Shown here: in pieces, positions 40,985 to 51,352 of the stretch
Position numbering within the stretch: the first letter of the stretch is position 1
Layout: each line of letters begins with the position of its first letter
From: Pseudoflavitalea rhizosphaerae
GTDB taxonomy: Bacteria; Bacteroidota; Bacteroidia; Chitinophagales; Chitinophagaceae
DNA: 64,000 nucleotides
Reading direction: 5' to 3'
Assembly: GCF_003991355.1 (NCBI RefSeq)
Contig: NZ_RCSU01000009.1
Coordinates: forward strand, 186,001-250,000
Notes under the pieces: model-generated
Databases searched by the model: none
Told to the model about the DNA's origin: nothing
The model's input: the letters and a program-made list of their open reading frames with translations, nothing else
Translations under genes and position numbers: made by a program

Positions 40985-43900
40985 TTAAAAATTGATATTG
41001 AGCCCAACATTGATCACACGCTGGATGGGATAACCCAGTCCATTTCCTCCCATTTCAACATCCCATAATTTAAATGGACTGAACGTGAGCAGGTTGATGC
41101 CACTGGCATAGATCCTGGCATTGGTCAGGTGCACCTTGCTGATCAATTTCCTGGGGAAAGAGTAACCCAGCTCCACTGTTTTCAACCGCAGAAATGCCCC
41201 GTTCCGGAGAAACCAGGTGCTGGCCTGCAGGTTATTGTTGATATTGGTATTGCTCAGTCGCGGCCAAAGCGCATATATATTCCTGTTATCTTCGGACCAG
41301 TAGCTTTCTGAATAAGCTTTCAATAATGCCTGGTTTTCTACAAAGGGTGAAGTGTTTTCAGCATCGATATAGAAAGATGATCTGGCAGAACCCTGGAAGA
41401 AGCAGGAAAGATCGAGGTTCTTATACCCGGCAGAAAAACCGAAGCCATACACTATCTCAGGAACGGTAGGGAAACCAATGGGTACACGATCGAGGGAAGT
41501 GATCACACCATCACCATTCAGATCCCGGTACTTGATATCGCCGGCCATGTATTCGCCAAAATTCTGCCGTGGTGAGTTGGCCACATCCGCATCGTCCACA
41601 AATAATCTTTCTGCCAGATAACCCCAGGTCTGGTTAAGACTATGGCCGATCCTCGACAAATATTTTTCTGCATAGTCCGGTTCATCATATACCTTGAAGG
41701 AACTGGTAGCATAAGTAAAATTGCCTCTCGCCTGCAACCAGATATCCTTATTGAGATTGAGCGAATAATCAACAGATATATCCATACCCTCTCCGGTAGC
41801 TTCGCCCACATTGGATTTCTGGGCAGCCTGCAAACCGGCTGTATTGGGAATACTGGAACGGTTCATGAGAATTTTGCTCCTGTTCTCGCGGAATACTTCG
41901 GCAATCACATTGAGCCTGTTCCATAAACTGATCTCCATGCCGAGATTCACTTTCTGCGCCACTTCCCAGGTGATCTCCTTGTTGTCGTAACGGGAGATGG
42001 AGATCCCTGTTCTTGAATAACCGTAGTTGGTTCCGAACGTTGCGCCCCTGGCGCCATCTTCCATATTTACATTAGAGAGATAGAAGAACCTGTCTGCCGG
42101 TCCGCCGATAGCATCATTTCCAACAAGACCATAAGTAGCTCTCAGCTTCAGGTTGGTAACGATATCTTCCAGCGGCTTCCAGAATTTTTCGTTGGACACA
42201 GACCAGGCGATACCAGCCGAAGGAAAAAAGCCGAATCTTTTTCCATCATAGAATCTTTCAGAGCCATTGTATCCAAAATTGAATTCCGCAAAGTACCGGC
42301 GGTCGAATGAATAGGTGAACCTGCCGGACAACCCGATATTACGATAAGGCAATGAGGTTTGCAGATCACCGGAATTAGCGTCCAGTCTGTTGTTCATCAG
42401 CAGTACGAGAATGCTGCTCACGCCATGCTTCTCGAAAGTCCGGTTATAGTTCAGCGCTGCCTCGATATAGGAAGTGGAGCTGATCAGTTTTTGTCCTTCC
42501 CGGTAATTGAGGTATTCAGTGCCCTGCGCTTCATTGAGCAGGTTCAGACTGTACTTGTTCTTTGCCGGATCGTAGTTGGTAGCCTGGTAGTAGAATGGAT
42601 TATAAAAGCGGGATACATCGAAAAAAGAACGGCGGGTAGTATTGATGATACCACTGAAGTTCAGCCCCTGCGTAATGAAAGCCAGGTTTTGTTTAAGCTC
42701 AAACTGCGCCAGCATCAGTGATCTTGAATAATCTTTATATCCCCTAACCATATCTGCATAGGGGTTGATATAATCCCCGCTCTCGAAATTGCCGAACAGG
42801 ATATGCTGTGTATGCTGATGCTCCGCATCCACCGGGTAATAGGCCGGGAAGAAAACAGGATTGGTGCGCATGATCTTATTGTACAAAGTTGTGCCGCCAT
42901 CGATAGGCCCATTGTATTCATCGAATGATCCATACAATTTGATGCCTGCTTCAGTTGTTTTTGTGAGATTGATGTTCACATTGGAACGCAACAAATAAGT
43001 TTTGAGATCGATATTGTTGTTGAAATTGCTGCGCTTCGGCACTTTCAGCATGCCATTGTCTTTGGTCACGGAAGCAGACAAATAATACTGCGTGGTTTGG
43101 CTACCACCTGTAACGCTGAAATTAGCACGCTGGTTCATGGTATAGTCCCTGAACAATTCCTTTCTCCAGTCTGTTGCCGGGAACATATAAGGATTGGTGC
43201 CTTCGATAGTATTATCGATCTTGTATTGCGAATAAGGCAGGATGCCTAGCGGATTGCGCGTAAGCACTGCCTCATTGCCGAGTTTCATGTAGGTTACAGG
43301 ATCGGCCAGCTCGATATTTCGTGTAGGTTGCGAAACAGAATTTTCCACCCTTAAATTGATCTTCGCCTTTCCTTCCTTACCTTTTTTGGTAGTGATGAGA
43401 ATGATGCCATTGGCGCCGCGTGCGCCGTACAAGGCAGTAGCCGTGGCATCTTTCAGGATGGCGAAACTGGCGATATCATCGGGTTGCAGACGCGCAAGGT
43501 CTGTAGCTGTCAGCTCGATATTATCCACCAGGATCAGCGGGTCTGTCTTATAACCAAAAGTGGTAACACCGCGAATGAAGAAATTGGCATTGTCGGAGCC
43601 GGGCTCGCCGCTTCTCTGGTAAGCCACCACGCCTGCCATCCTTCCGGCCAATGCAGTGGTGAGATTACTCGATGGAATTTTCAGTTCACCGGGATCGATG
43701 CTGGTAACGGATCCAACCACTTCCCTTTTTTTCTGTTTGCCGAATGCAACAGTTACCACCACATCTTCCAATTGATTGGCGGAAGAGCGCATCGTTACAT
43801 TGATCACCGATTTACCGGTGGACAATATCTCCTGTGTACCGAAGCCCACCATACTGAACACGATCATCGAACCCGCCGGAACTTCCAGGATATATTTACC

Positions 43901-44122
43901 GTTGAGATCGGAAGTGGTGCCGATCTGGGAATTGCCCTTTACAGAAACCGATACCCCTGGCATCACCGCCAGGGAACTGTCGGTGATAGTGCCCCTGATC
44001 TCTGTTTTTTTATCAGGGCTCTTTTTGTCCTGCGCCTTTGTGAAGAGCATCACACCAGGGCTTAGCAGCATAAAGAGGATGAAGATCGACCTCAATAGAA
44101 GGTCAGTCCGCTTGCTTTTCAT
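40985..44122 (-). CDS. SusC/RagA-family TonB-linked transporter
   Basis: 1045 residues from MKSKRTD (1054 from an ATG nine codons upstream). A signal peptide is followed by a CarboxypepD_reg domain (about 42-125, GTITDSSLAVMPGVSVSVKG), a TonB plug (about 128-255, GSVTSIDPGELKIPSSNLTTALAGRMAG, ILKDATATALYGARGANGIILITTKKG) and a 22-strand barrel ending RVINVGLNINF. It imports oligosaccharide bound by SusD. The operon also holds two surface lipoproteins. No glycoside hydrolase is nearby. Confidence 0.95.
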   Translation of the reverse strand: MKSKRTDLLLRSIFILFMLLSPGVMLFTKAQDKKSPDKKTEIRGTITDSSLAVMPGVSVSVKGNSQIGTTSDLNGKYILEVPAGSMIVFSMVGFGTQEILSTGKSVINVTMRSSANQLEDVVVTVAFGKQKKREVVGSVTSIDPGELKIPSSNLTTALAGRMAGVVAYQRSGEPGSDNANFFIRGVTTFGYKTDPLILVDNIELTATDLARLQPDDIASFAILKDATATALYGARGANGIILITTKKGKEGKAKINLRVENSVSQPTRNIELADPVTYMKLGNEAVLTRNPLGILPYSQYKIDNTIEGTNPYMFPATDWRKELFRDYTMNQRANFSVTGGSQTTQYYLSASVTKDNGMLKVPKRSNFNNNIDLKTYLLRSNVNINLTKTTEAGIKLYGSFDEYNGPIDGGTTLYNKIMRTNPVFFPAYYPVDAEHQHTQHILFGNFESGDYINPYADMVRGYKDYSRSLMLAQFELKQNLAFITQGLNFSGIINTTRRSFFDVSRFYNPFYYQATNYDPAKNKYSLNLLNEAQGTEYLNYREGQKLISSTSYIEAALNYNRTFEKHGVSSILVLLMNNRLDANSGDLQTSLPYRNIGLSGRFTYSFDRRYFAEFNFGYNGSERFYDGKRFGFFPSAGIAWSVSNEKFWKPLEDIVTNLKLRATYGLVGNDAIGGPADRFFYLSNVNMEDGARGATFGTNYGYSRTGISISRYDNKEITWEVAQKVNLGMEISLWNRLNVIAEVFRENRSKILMNRSSIPNTAGLQAAQKSNVGEATGEGMDISVDYSLNLNKDIWLQARGNFTYATSSFKVYDEPDYAEKYLSRIGHSLNQTWGYLAERLFVDDADVANSPRQNFGEYMAGDIKYRDLNGDGVITSLDRVPIGFPTVPEIVYGFGFSAGYKNLDLSCFFQGSARSSFYIDAENTSPFVENQALLKAYSESYWSEDNRNIYALWPRLSNTNINNNLQASTWFLRNGAFLRLKTVELGYSFPRKLISKVHLTNARIYASGINLLTFSPFKLWDVEMGGNGLGYPIQRVINVGLNINF

Positions 44123-44188
44123 AAACAAGTTGATTTGGTTAAGATTCAATAAGCTTCAACAGGTCAGTAGGAAGTCTAATGGTTATGG

Positions 44189-45304
44189 CTATTGCAGGCC
44201 GGTAACTTTTTTCACGAGGATATCAAGGTCTTTGAAGAAATCTCCCCCCTGCTTGGTGTTCACCAGAACAGCGCAACAATAGCCGCCGCCCGTACGGATC
44301 ATTTCAGCACCAGTGCCGGGAAGGCTGCCGGTGTGTTTCCAGGTGGCGCCGGCTACACTCCATCCCAATGCATAGGAGGGGTTGGGTTTGGATGGTGTGG
44401 TCATTTCACGGATCGATGCGGATTGCAGGATGTCTGGCCTGTGATCGAAACCATCCACCTGCCATAAGAATTTCACGAGGTCTGTGGGCGTGGCGATCCA
44501 ACCGCCATGCGCATCCATACGGGTTACATTGTCGAGGTAGGCGCTCCTGTCGCGACTATAATACACCACTTCATGCTTTCTCTTTTCATCTGCAGTGTTG
44601 CCACCTACTTCCATATGTTTTACACCGGCAGGACGCAGGATCTCAGACAACATATATTTTTCATAAGGCTTGCCAGTCACTTTCTCGATCACACGCCCAA
44701 GGATACAATACCCAAAATTCGAGTAGGCATAGGCGGTACCCGGCCTGTTCTTCAATGGTTGACTGTTGAGTGTGTGCGAGATCAGCTGATCGGCAGTAAG
44801 GTCTTTATTATGGAACATGGGATCATCACCGTTGTTCTGCCAGCCGCCACTGATATGAGATAATAACTGACGGATGGTGATGGATGAAATGCCTTCGGGA
44901 TAAGGCTGCCTTCCATAGGCAGTTCCCAGTACGCCGCCTTCCCCGAACACTTTATCGTCAAGTGTAAATTTTCCCTGTTCAGCCAGTTTCAGAATGGCAA
45001 CAGCCGTGATGGGCTTGGATAAACTGGCAATGCGGAACTGGCTTTGTGTGTTCACTTTTTTACCGGCAGCGGAATCCGCAATACCGAATCCACGGGCATA
45101 AACTATTTTACCATCTTTTCCCACCGCAATGGAAAGTCCTGGTACTTTGTATTTGTCCATGAACTGTTTGATGGCAGTTTCTGCGGCTGCAGCTGAGAAT
45201 TTATGACTGCTATCTCTGGTAACAGGAGCGGCACTGAGCCGTTGAATATTTGCAATGATTAGAAAAACAGCCGCTAAGTAACTGGCGTAGATCGATTTTT
45301 TCAT
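44189..45304 (-). CDS. Beta-lactamase-fold serine hydrolase
   Basis: 371 residues from MKKSIYASY. The frame is open 27 codons further but without a signal. Signal peptide (about 1-26), then a class C beta-lactamase/penicillin-binding fold with SLSK (SxxK) in FRIASLSKPITAVAILKLAEQG, YSN in AYSNFGYCILGRVIEKVTGKPYEKY, and HTGSLPGT (KTG-like). The substrate could be a D-amino acid ester, peptide or acylated sugar. It lies 39 bases upstream of susC and probably shares its transcript. Confidence 0.9.
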   Translation of the reverse strand: MKKSIYASYLAAVFLIIANIQRLSAAPVTRDSSHKFSAAAAETAIKQFMDKYKVPGLSIAVGKDGKIVYARGFGIADSAAGKKVNTQSQFRIASLSKPITAVAILKLAEQGKFTLDDKVFGEGGVLGTAYGRQPYPEGISSITIRQLLSHISGGWQNNGDDPMFHNKDLTADQLISHTLNSQPLKNRPGTAYAYSNFGYCILGRVIEKVTGKPYEKYMLSEILRPAGVKHMEVGGNTADEKRKHEVVYYSRDRSAYLDNVTRMDAHGGWIATPTDLVKFLWQVDGFDHRPDILQSASIREMTTPSKPNPSYALGWSVAGATWKHTGSLPGTGAEMIRTGGGYCCAVLVNTKQGGDFFKDLDILVKKVTGLQ

Positions 45305-45365
45305 ACCCGAATTGATTAAGCAGGGTTTAGCATTAAGTTGATCAAGGGATGGAAAGGAGCCGCGC

Positions 45366-46370
45366 TTATCCGAAACTGACATCATTGAATTCGAATTGCT
45401 GGTCTTCCTCCGTTTTGAATTTGTCCAGATAAGGTGAATAGGTCTGTACAGAAATTTTCTTCTTGCGTGGATTCACTGTTACGATGCGCAGGTAGCCATT
45501 TCCGCCATTCACCGTTCCAATCACTCCTTCCTGGTAATTGGCCAGCATCTGGTACACATCGTTCCCATGGATGCCTTTACTCACCAGTTTACCTGTACCA
45601 TCAAACAATACATGTCCGCTGAATACCATCTTCATATTGGCATGTTTGCTGACCAGTTTTTCCCAGATCTGATCACCATCATTCACCGCTTCATCGCCCT
45701 GGTCTTTTCCGATGCCGTATGCCTGTGGCCTCCATTTATCTCCCACCCCGATCCTGGTATCATCGGCATACATGTATGCATGCGTAAGCAGGATCACCTG
45801 GTGATTGGGATGCTGCGCCACCACTTCGTTTGCCCAGGCAATGACTTTATTCCGCGGGCCGAACTCCAGCGAAAGGACCATCCAGTTCTTACCTGCTGCA
45901 CGAAATGTGAACCAGGTATTATCCATCCTCCCCTTTTCATAGGCGCCGCCAAACTCAGGCTGGGCGCTGTATTTATCATAGGGAAAGAAACGGTTGAAGA
46001 GATCCGAGTTCCGGACATCACAGGAAAGTTTTGGCTTGCTTCCGATATCATGATTGCCCGGCACGATGCTTACAGGGACTTTTCCATCCAGCATGCTCAT
46101 GGCATCCACAGCTACTTTCCATTGTTCTTCGCTGTTGTGATCGGTGATATCGCCGGCGTGCAAAACGAATGCGATATCCTTGGCATGCTTAGCGATCCAG
46201 GAAGTTTGCGCTTTGAAAATTTCCGGGTAGCGCTTCGAATAGGTTTGTGTATCTGGCAGGATCACCAACCTGAAAGACCTGCTGAAAAATGATGAAGAAA
46301 TAAAACCAGGACCCGTGATCACGCCACCTGCCAATACACCGATCCGGTACAAAGCATCTCTGCGATTCAT
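45366..46370 (-). CDS. Exported calcineurin-like metallophosphoesterase
   Basis: 334 residues. The start MNRRDALYRIGVLAGG has the twin-arginine pattern followed by a hydrophobic stretch, so Tat export is likely. Metal ligands of the calcineurin fold are visible: LPDTQTY (first Asp), HAGDITDHN (second Asp), VPGNHDIGSK (Asn-His-Asp), and LTHAYMY and SGHVLFDG (His). It would hydrolyse phosphate esters or phosphodiesters at the periplasm. It starts the unit with serine hydrolase, SusC and SusD, and its 5' end overlaps nothing. Confidence 0.9.
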   Translation of the reverse strand: MNRRDALYRIGVLAGGVITGPGFISSSFFSRSFRLVILPDTQTYSKRYPEIFKAQTSWIAKHAKDIAFVLHAGDITDHNSEEQWKVAVDAMSMLDGKVPVSIVPGNHDIGSKPKLSCDVRNSDLFNRFFPYDKYSAQPEFGGAYEKGRMDNTWFTFRAAGKNWMVLSLEFGPRNKVIAWANEVVAQHPNHQVILLTHAYMYADDTRIGVGDKWRPQAYGIGKDQGDEAVNDGDQIWEKLVSKHANMKMVFSGHVLFDGTGKLVSKGIHGNDVYQMLANYQEGVIGTVNGGNGYLRIVTVNPRKKKISVQTYSPYLDKFKTEEDQQFEFNDVSFG

Positions 46371-46433
46371 GATTATTTCAATTGATTTGATTTAGGTACC
46401 AGGGCCGGGAATGGCTATCGACTGACTGCAGGT

Positions 46434-46441
46434 CAAAGATA
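46434..46441 (-). promoter_or_regulatory. -7 promoter box of the metallophosphoesterase-susCD unit
   Basis: Minus-strand TATCTTTG (46434-46441) matches TAnnTTTG. It lies 63 bases before the metallophosphoesterase start in a 171-base gap after the symporter gene. No TTTG at the usual distance. It suggests the SusCD unit can be transcribed separately from the symporter-fucI genes. Confidence 0.4.
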
Positions 46442-46541
46442 GATTCCGCATCTGCTCCGGGTATTTACCACATTACCTCATTTTAGCACTATCTTATCCT
46501 TTCTATCCTTTTCCCAGTAAGGTTTTCCACAGTATTCCATG

Positions 46542-48161
46542 TTAACGGAATATGAAGTAGAGAACTGCCATCAGCAATAACAGGAAGAGTGAAATGATCC
46601 TGGCATCACCAATACCCGTGAGCTTACCATACAGAAAACTCAAAGGAGAAGCAAGCGTATAATTCTGCACTTTTTCAGGAGGCGGTGGTGGCGTGAGTTT
46701 GCTTACGATCACAAATACCAGGCAACATAAAACGAATAACCACCAGCACTGCATCATATAGGGAATACCCATCACATCCGTGATCAGCTTTTGATTCCCG
46801 ATGATGGGGAAATCCAGCAGGAATACAAGAACTCCCGCAACTATACCCGCCACCATGGCACTTACCGCTCCCTGGTGATTGCCCCTTTTCCAGCAAACAC
46901 CTAAAACAAAAACTGCTGCGATCGGGGGCGAGAGTACCGCCAGTATCTGGTTGATAGCATCGAAAATGCTGATGAACCGCTCGATCATCGGGCACCAGGC
47001 AATAGACAGTGCCATCACCACCACTGCCGTGATCTTTCCAATCATTACCTGCCGCTGATCACTCATGGTCGGGTTCCGTCGCTTGCAGATATCGATCGAA
47101 ACCAGTGTTGCAGCACTGTTCAGGGCAGAGGCGATGGTACTCATGAGCGCAGCCAGCAAAGAAGCGCTGAACAATCCTACCAGTCCTACTGGTAATAATC
47201 GTGTGATCATAACCGGTAGTGCCTGGTTGGGATCATTGATCTCATTCCTGAAAAGAACATAAGCCATCACGCCAGGAATTACCATCAGGAATACCGGCAG
47301 CGTTTTCAGGAAGCCGGCAAAGAGCGGACCCTTGCGTGCATCTTCCAGTGATTTTGCTCCCAGCACCCTTTGCACGATGGTCTGGTCTGCACACCAGTAC
47401 CAGATCCCGATCACGGGATACCCCAATAGGATAGAATACCAGGGTAGTTTAGGGTTCTGTTCGGCAGTCTGTAACAAACTAAGTTGATTAGGTTTGGTTG
47501 CCTGTTGAAAATCAGCCCAGGTATGGATCCCGTTCTCATGCAGGGCATGCAGGCCATAACCAACCAGGAAGGCAGCACCCACCAGGAGGATCACCGTTTG
47601 GATCGTTTCCGTGATCACCACACTTTTCAAACCGCCATACACTGTGTAAATAGCTGTAACGATCGATATGATAATGATGGAAGTCCATTTATCGATCCCG
47701 AAAAAATTCTGGAACACTACAGCCCCCGCATAGAGGCTGATACCAATATGCATGAAGAGGGCGCCGATGATGCCAAATACGGCAAGCAGCGTACGGGCAG
47801 TTCCGTTGTATCTTTTTTCCAGGAACTCCGGTAATGTGGAGATCTTGTTCCTGAAATAGAAAGGCGCAAAAACAAGACCGAGTAAGATTAGTATGAATGA
47901 TGCCATCCATTCAAAATTTCCCTGCACGATACCATCGGAGAAACCGGCCGAAGCCAGTCCTACCATATGGATCGTTGAAATATTAGAGGCAAAGAGCGCG
48001 CAACCGATGAGCACCCAGTTCAGGGAACGCCCTGCCAGGAAATAATTGTTGCTGTTCATCTTGTCTTTCCGGATAGAAAGAATCCCTACTACCAGGATGA
48101 GTACGAGATAGGCAAGGATGATCATCAGATCGATCCATGATATTTTCAATTGGTCGAACAT
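46542..48161 (-). CDS. Sodium:solute symporter (SSS family)
   Basis: 539 residues from MFDQLKISWIDL (an 8-codon longer frame exists). About 13-14 transmembrane segments: GRSLNWVLIGCALFASNISTIHMVGLASAG, FFGIDKWTSIIIISIVTAIYTVYGGLKSVVITETIQ (the SSS signature), and WCADQTIVQRVLGAKSLEDARKG. It probably takes up a sugar or sugar acid with Na+. It follows fucI by 24 bases, so the sugar is plausibly that isomerised by FucI. Confidence 0.93.
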   Translation of the reverse strand: MFDQLKISWIDLMIILAYLVLILVVGILSIRKDKMNSNNYFLAGRSLNWVLIGCALFASNISTIHMVGLASAGFSDGIVQGNFEWMASFILILLGLVFAPFYFRNKISTLPEFLEKRYNGTARTLLAVFGIIGALFMHIGISLYAGAVVFQNFFGIDKWTSIIIISIVTAIYTVYGGLKSVVITETIQTVILLVGAAFLVGYGLHALHENGIHTWADFQQATKPNQLSLLQTAEQNPKLPWYSILLGYPVIGIWYWCADQTIVQRVLGAKSLEDARKGPLFAGFLKTLPVFLMVIPGVMAYVLFRNEINDPNQALPVMITRLLPVGLVGLFSASLLAALMSTIASALNSAATLVSIDICKRRNPTMSDQRQVMIGKITAVVVMALSIAWCPMIERFISIFDAINQILAVLSPPIAAVFVLGVCWKRGNHQGAVSAMVAGIVAGVLVFLLDFPIIGNQKLITDVMGIPYMMQCWWLFVLCCLVFVIVSKLTPPPPPEKVQNYTLASPLSFLYGKLTGIGDARIISLFLLLLMAVLYFIFR

Positions 48162-48185
48162 AAGCAGTTGAAGGGTTAAGATCAT

Positions 48186-49958
48186 TTACGCATATATAGC
48201 ACCGTAAGTACTGCATGCACGGTAATCAGCAGATTCGGCATCCATACCGAAAGCGCTCCAGGCGGAAGGACGGAAGATCCTTTCATCTGGTACATTGTGC
48301 ATGCAGACCGGGATTCTCAGCATCGCAGCCAGCGTGATCAGCTCATCACCAATATGGCCATAACTGATGGAGCCATGATTGGAGCCCCAGTTGGCCATCA
48401 CGGTATACACATCGCGGAAATTCCCCTGACCGGTGATGTGCGGAACAAACCAGGTGGTGGGCCAGGTTTTGTCTGTCCGGTCATCCAGAACGGAATGTAC
48501 ATGCGCCGGTAAGCTGATGGTTGTTCCTTCCGCGATCTGCAATACAGGGCCAATGCCTCTTACCAGGTTGAGCCGGCACATCGTCACCGGCATACCGCCT
48601 TTGGTTACGAACTTGGAAGAATAACCGCCTCCGCGGAAATAGCCACGGTTGGCGGGATGCCAGGAAGTGGCAGCGAGACAATCAGTCGCTTCTTTTTCGC
48701 TGATCTCCCAGAAAGGTTTCATGCAGGGTTGTCCATCTTCTTCCTGTTGTCCGCTTCCATCGAGTGTGGCGGAACCGGAATTGATGAGGTGAATGAAACC
48801 TGAAGCGGCAGGGCCTTCCGGTTTCCAGCCGGACACACGTTGCACCGCATCAGGGCTCCAGTAAGTGCGCACATCGGCGAAGATCTGTGCACGGTTGGTC
48901 AGCAAATAACCGAAGAGCATAGACACTCCATTCAGCGCATCATTTTCTGTGGCAACCATAAAGGGAGCGCGGATGCCATTCCAGTCGAATGATGAATTGA
49001 GAATGGCTTCTGAGAAATCACCATTCGGTAAGAAATCGGTCCATTGCCTTTGTCCCTGGAATCCCGATACGATGGCATGATGTCCTTGTGCTTCTTCGGG
49101 AAATCCTTTCTCTTTCAATACCGGATTACCTTTCATGAGATCGCGGATGATGATGGTCATCTTCACTACAAAAGCCCATTGCTCATCTTTTTCTTTCCTG
49201 GAAAATTGTTTGGTAGTGGCATTGGTATCCTCTCCTTCCAGGCAATGTTCTTTTGTCCAGGCCAGCGCACGTTCAAATTCTTTTTCGTCGTAGATCTTTT
49301 GTTCGATACGTCGGAGGATCTCGGATGAATCTACATATTCATTGCGCATGCCGAAGTATTCACGGAAGAGATCCGGCACTACAATAGAACCTGCAATGCC
49401 CATCGATACAGATCCGATAGCGAGATAGGAAGTACCACGCATCATCGCCACTGCAAGACCAGCGCGCGCGAAAGAGATCAGTTTTGCCTGCACATCCTCA
49501 GGGATCGATGCATCATGCAGGTCCTGTACATCGTGGCCATAGATGCCAAAAGCGGGAAGTCCCATCTGGTTATGGGCAGCCAGTGTAGCAGCCAGGTAAA
49601 CGGCGCCGGGCCTTTCAGTTCCGTTGAAACCCCAGATGGCTTTGGGCCAGGTGGGATGCATGTCCATGGTCTCACTGCCGTAGCACCAACAAGGGGTAAC
49701 CGACAACGTTAGTCCAACATTTTGCTGTTCAAATTTCCTGGCAGCAGCAGCAGCTTCAGATACACCACCAATACAGGTATCAGCGATCACGCATCGGACA
49801 GCGCTGCCATCGGGATAGTGAAGATTGTTTTCAAAAAGATGCGCTGCTGCGCGGGCCATATCCATTGTGGTTTGTTCGAGGGATTCACGAACGCCTCCGT
49901 ACCGGCCGTCAATAACAGGCCTGATCCCGATTGCGGGATAATCAAAATGCTTTGTCAT
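48186..49958 (-). CDS. fucI: L-fucose isomerase
   Basis: 590 residues, the E. coli FucI length. The whole chain fits the family: [107 protein letters not shown] and [36 protein letters not shown]. It interconverts L-fucose and L-fuculose. The same enzyme type also acts on D-arabinose, giving D-ribulose. No fuculokinase or fuculose-phosphate aldolase is in the window, but a ribulokinase gene lies 2.7 kb away under the same putative LacI operator. Confidence 0.95.
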   Translation of the reverse strand: MTKHFDYPAIGIRPVIDGRYGGVRESLEQTTMDMARAAAHLFENNLHYPDGSAVRCVIADTCIGGVSEAAAAARKFEQQNVGLTLSVTPCWCYGSETMDMHPTWPKAIWGFNGTERPGAVYLAATLAAHNQMGLPAFGIYGHDVQDLHDASIPEDVQAKLISFARAGLAVAMMRGTSYLAIGSVSMGIAGSIVVPDLFREYFGMRNEYVDSSEILRRIEQKIYDEKEFERALAWTKEHCLEGEDTNATTKQFSRKEKDEQWAFVVKMTIIIRDLMKGNPVLKEKGFPEEAQGHHAIVSGFQGQRQWTDFLPNGDFSEAILNSSFDWNGIRAPFMVATENDALNGVSMLFGYLLTNRAQIFADVRTYWSPDAVQRVSGWKPEGPAASGFIHLINSGSATLDGSGQQEEDGQPCMKPFWEISEKEATDCLAATSWHPANRGYFRGGGYSSKFVTKGGMPVTMCRLNLVRGIGPVLQIAEGTTISLPAHVHSVLDDRTDKTWPTTWFVPHITGQGNFRDVYTVMANWGSNHGSISYGHIGDELITLAAMLRIPVCMHNVPDERIFRPSAWSAFGMDAESADYRACSTYGAIYA

Positions 49959-49991
49959 GATATGTATGAATGAATGATTTACTTCGGGTGT

Positions 49992-50101
49992 GGCCAGTCG
50001 CTCGCCTCCGGCGAGTGACTTCTAATGGTTCGCCTCCGGCGAACACCGCGTCGCCGGAGGCGACTAAACAAAAGTCACTCGCCGGAGGCGAGCGACTGGG
50101 C
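49992..50101. repeat. Nested palindromic repeat, copy E
   Basis: The outer arms 49994-50021 and 50072-50099 are perfectly complementary over 28 bp (CTCGCCTCCGGCGAG). The core is reversed relative to A, C and D. Flanking bases GTGTG and CACAC add imperfect pairing. It lies between the codirectional fucI and DUF6786 genes, the only copy that is not between convergent genes. Confidence 0.93.
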
Positions 50102-50110
50102 ACACGCTGC

Positions 50111-51352
50111 CTATTTTTGAAATGATGGAATTTCCTGAACAGAGAGCCCGAACAATTTTTTCACGATCACATCCAGGTATTGTTCGGGGCCTGTTAAATG
50201 AAGTACGGTATGCTGATGATTCATCTTTTCACCGGGCTGAAGGAATGCTGCGGGCGAAACACTTTCGATCTCATAGAATGGCCCCATTTGCGAACCATCT
50301 GCCAAAGGCCCGTCGTTGTATGCATTCACGGCATCACCACTAAATGGAAGCAGGTTTGTTTTCCACTCCTGGTTAAGGTATTTCCCATTGCGGTCCAGAT
50401 CGAAGAAAGTAATGGTGAGGATCTTTTTTATTGCATCATAACTTCCCGCCAGCGGTTTTGCCTTGCCGGGTACGATCCCCATCTTTCCCCTCGATTTACC
50501 ATCTGCCCTGAAACACACTACACCTTTGTGGTATTTGATGCGGGCCGGATCTATTTCGCCAAAATATCCTGTATTGGCAATTTTTTCTCCGGCTTTCACT
50601 GCATTGGAATCATAAGGGATCATGATCACCGCCTGCTCTGAAGGATTAAACATATCCAGCATCCAGATACAGGGCATTCCTGTTTTCTCATCCCAGGCCT
50701 GTGTACCTGTATTGGTAATGGCATTATCGGTACGATAACCTACAACCTTAACCGAAGTATCGGGTATCAGGTCCAGCAACCGGTTGATAGTATCGGATTC
50801 CAGCAGCGTAATGCTGCGGTTGGCGCGGAGGGATAAGCTTGTACCAGCATAATTGACCAGTTGCATTTCTTTTTGCAGTTGCACAGCTTGTTTGCTTTGT
50901 TGCGTTAAGGTCCATGCTTCCGAGTCGATAGGCGCCGGTGTATGCCAGTTATCGAAGGTCATGGGTGTTCCCGGAGCGAAATACAGGGAATAAGGACCGC
51001 CTTCCGGGCCAAGCCAGAAGCGGTTTTCACCACCATAAGCATTCATGTGCGGGTCAGGCGCTTCCGTAAAGGCTTTGTAATGTATCCATCCGAAGCTCTC
51101 TCCTTTTGTGCCGGTAGCAGTGGAAGTGAACACCTTCGCCTGGTATTTGGGGGAGACGATCACCTGCGATTGTTCATCTTCCGTTTTCAGCACTATCACA
51201 CTGTCGTGCTGAAGAAGGAATTGCAGGTCGTAGCCAAAAGATCCTTTTTCAAAATCACTGGCAGCGGGTTCAGGGCTATCCTGGCAGGAAGTGATGATCA
51301 TACAGCAAAGTATTGTCAGGTAAGGAAATGAGGTCAATAACAATCGTTTCAT
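50111..51352 (-). CDS. DUF6786-family lipoprotein
   Basis: 413 residues. Lipobox ends ITSC (Cys23). The mature part is a large beta-rich protein with SPKYQAKVFTSTATGTKGESFGWIHYKAF, ENRFWLGPEGGPYSLYF and PDTSVKVVGYRTDNAITN, resembling the DUF6786 family, which has a galactose-mutarotase-like (aldose epimerase) look. A mutarotase-like or sugar-binding role near a fucose/arabinose gene cluster fits but is not shown. It is the first gene downstream of a LacI-type operator and separated from fucI by repeat copy E. Confidence 0.8.
   Translation of the reverse strand: MKRLLLTSFPYLTILCCMIITSCQDSPEPAASDFEKGSFGYDLQFLLQHDSVIVLKTEDEQSQVIVSPKYQAKVFTSTATGTKGESFGWIHYKAFTEAPDPHMNAYGGENRFWLGPEGGPYSLYFAPGTPMTFDNWHTPAPIDSEAWTLTQQSKQAVQLQKEMQLVNYAGTSLSLRANRSITLLESDTINRLLDLIPDTSVKVVGYRTDNAITNTGTQAWDEKTGMPCIWMLDMFNPSEQAVIMIPYDSNAVKAGEKIANTGYFGEIDPARIKYHKGVVCFRADGKSRGKMGIVPGKAKPLAGSYDAIKKILTITFFDLDRNGKYLNQEWKTNLLPFSGDAVNAYNDGPLADGSQMGPFYEIESVSPAAFLQPGEKMNHQHTVLHLTGPEQYLDVIVKKLFGLSVQEIPSFQK

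Noticed and set aside
3431-50101. CRISPR array
   Set aside because: Copies of the palindrome are thousands of bases apart, have no regular spacers, and no cas gene is in the window.
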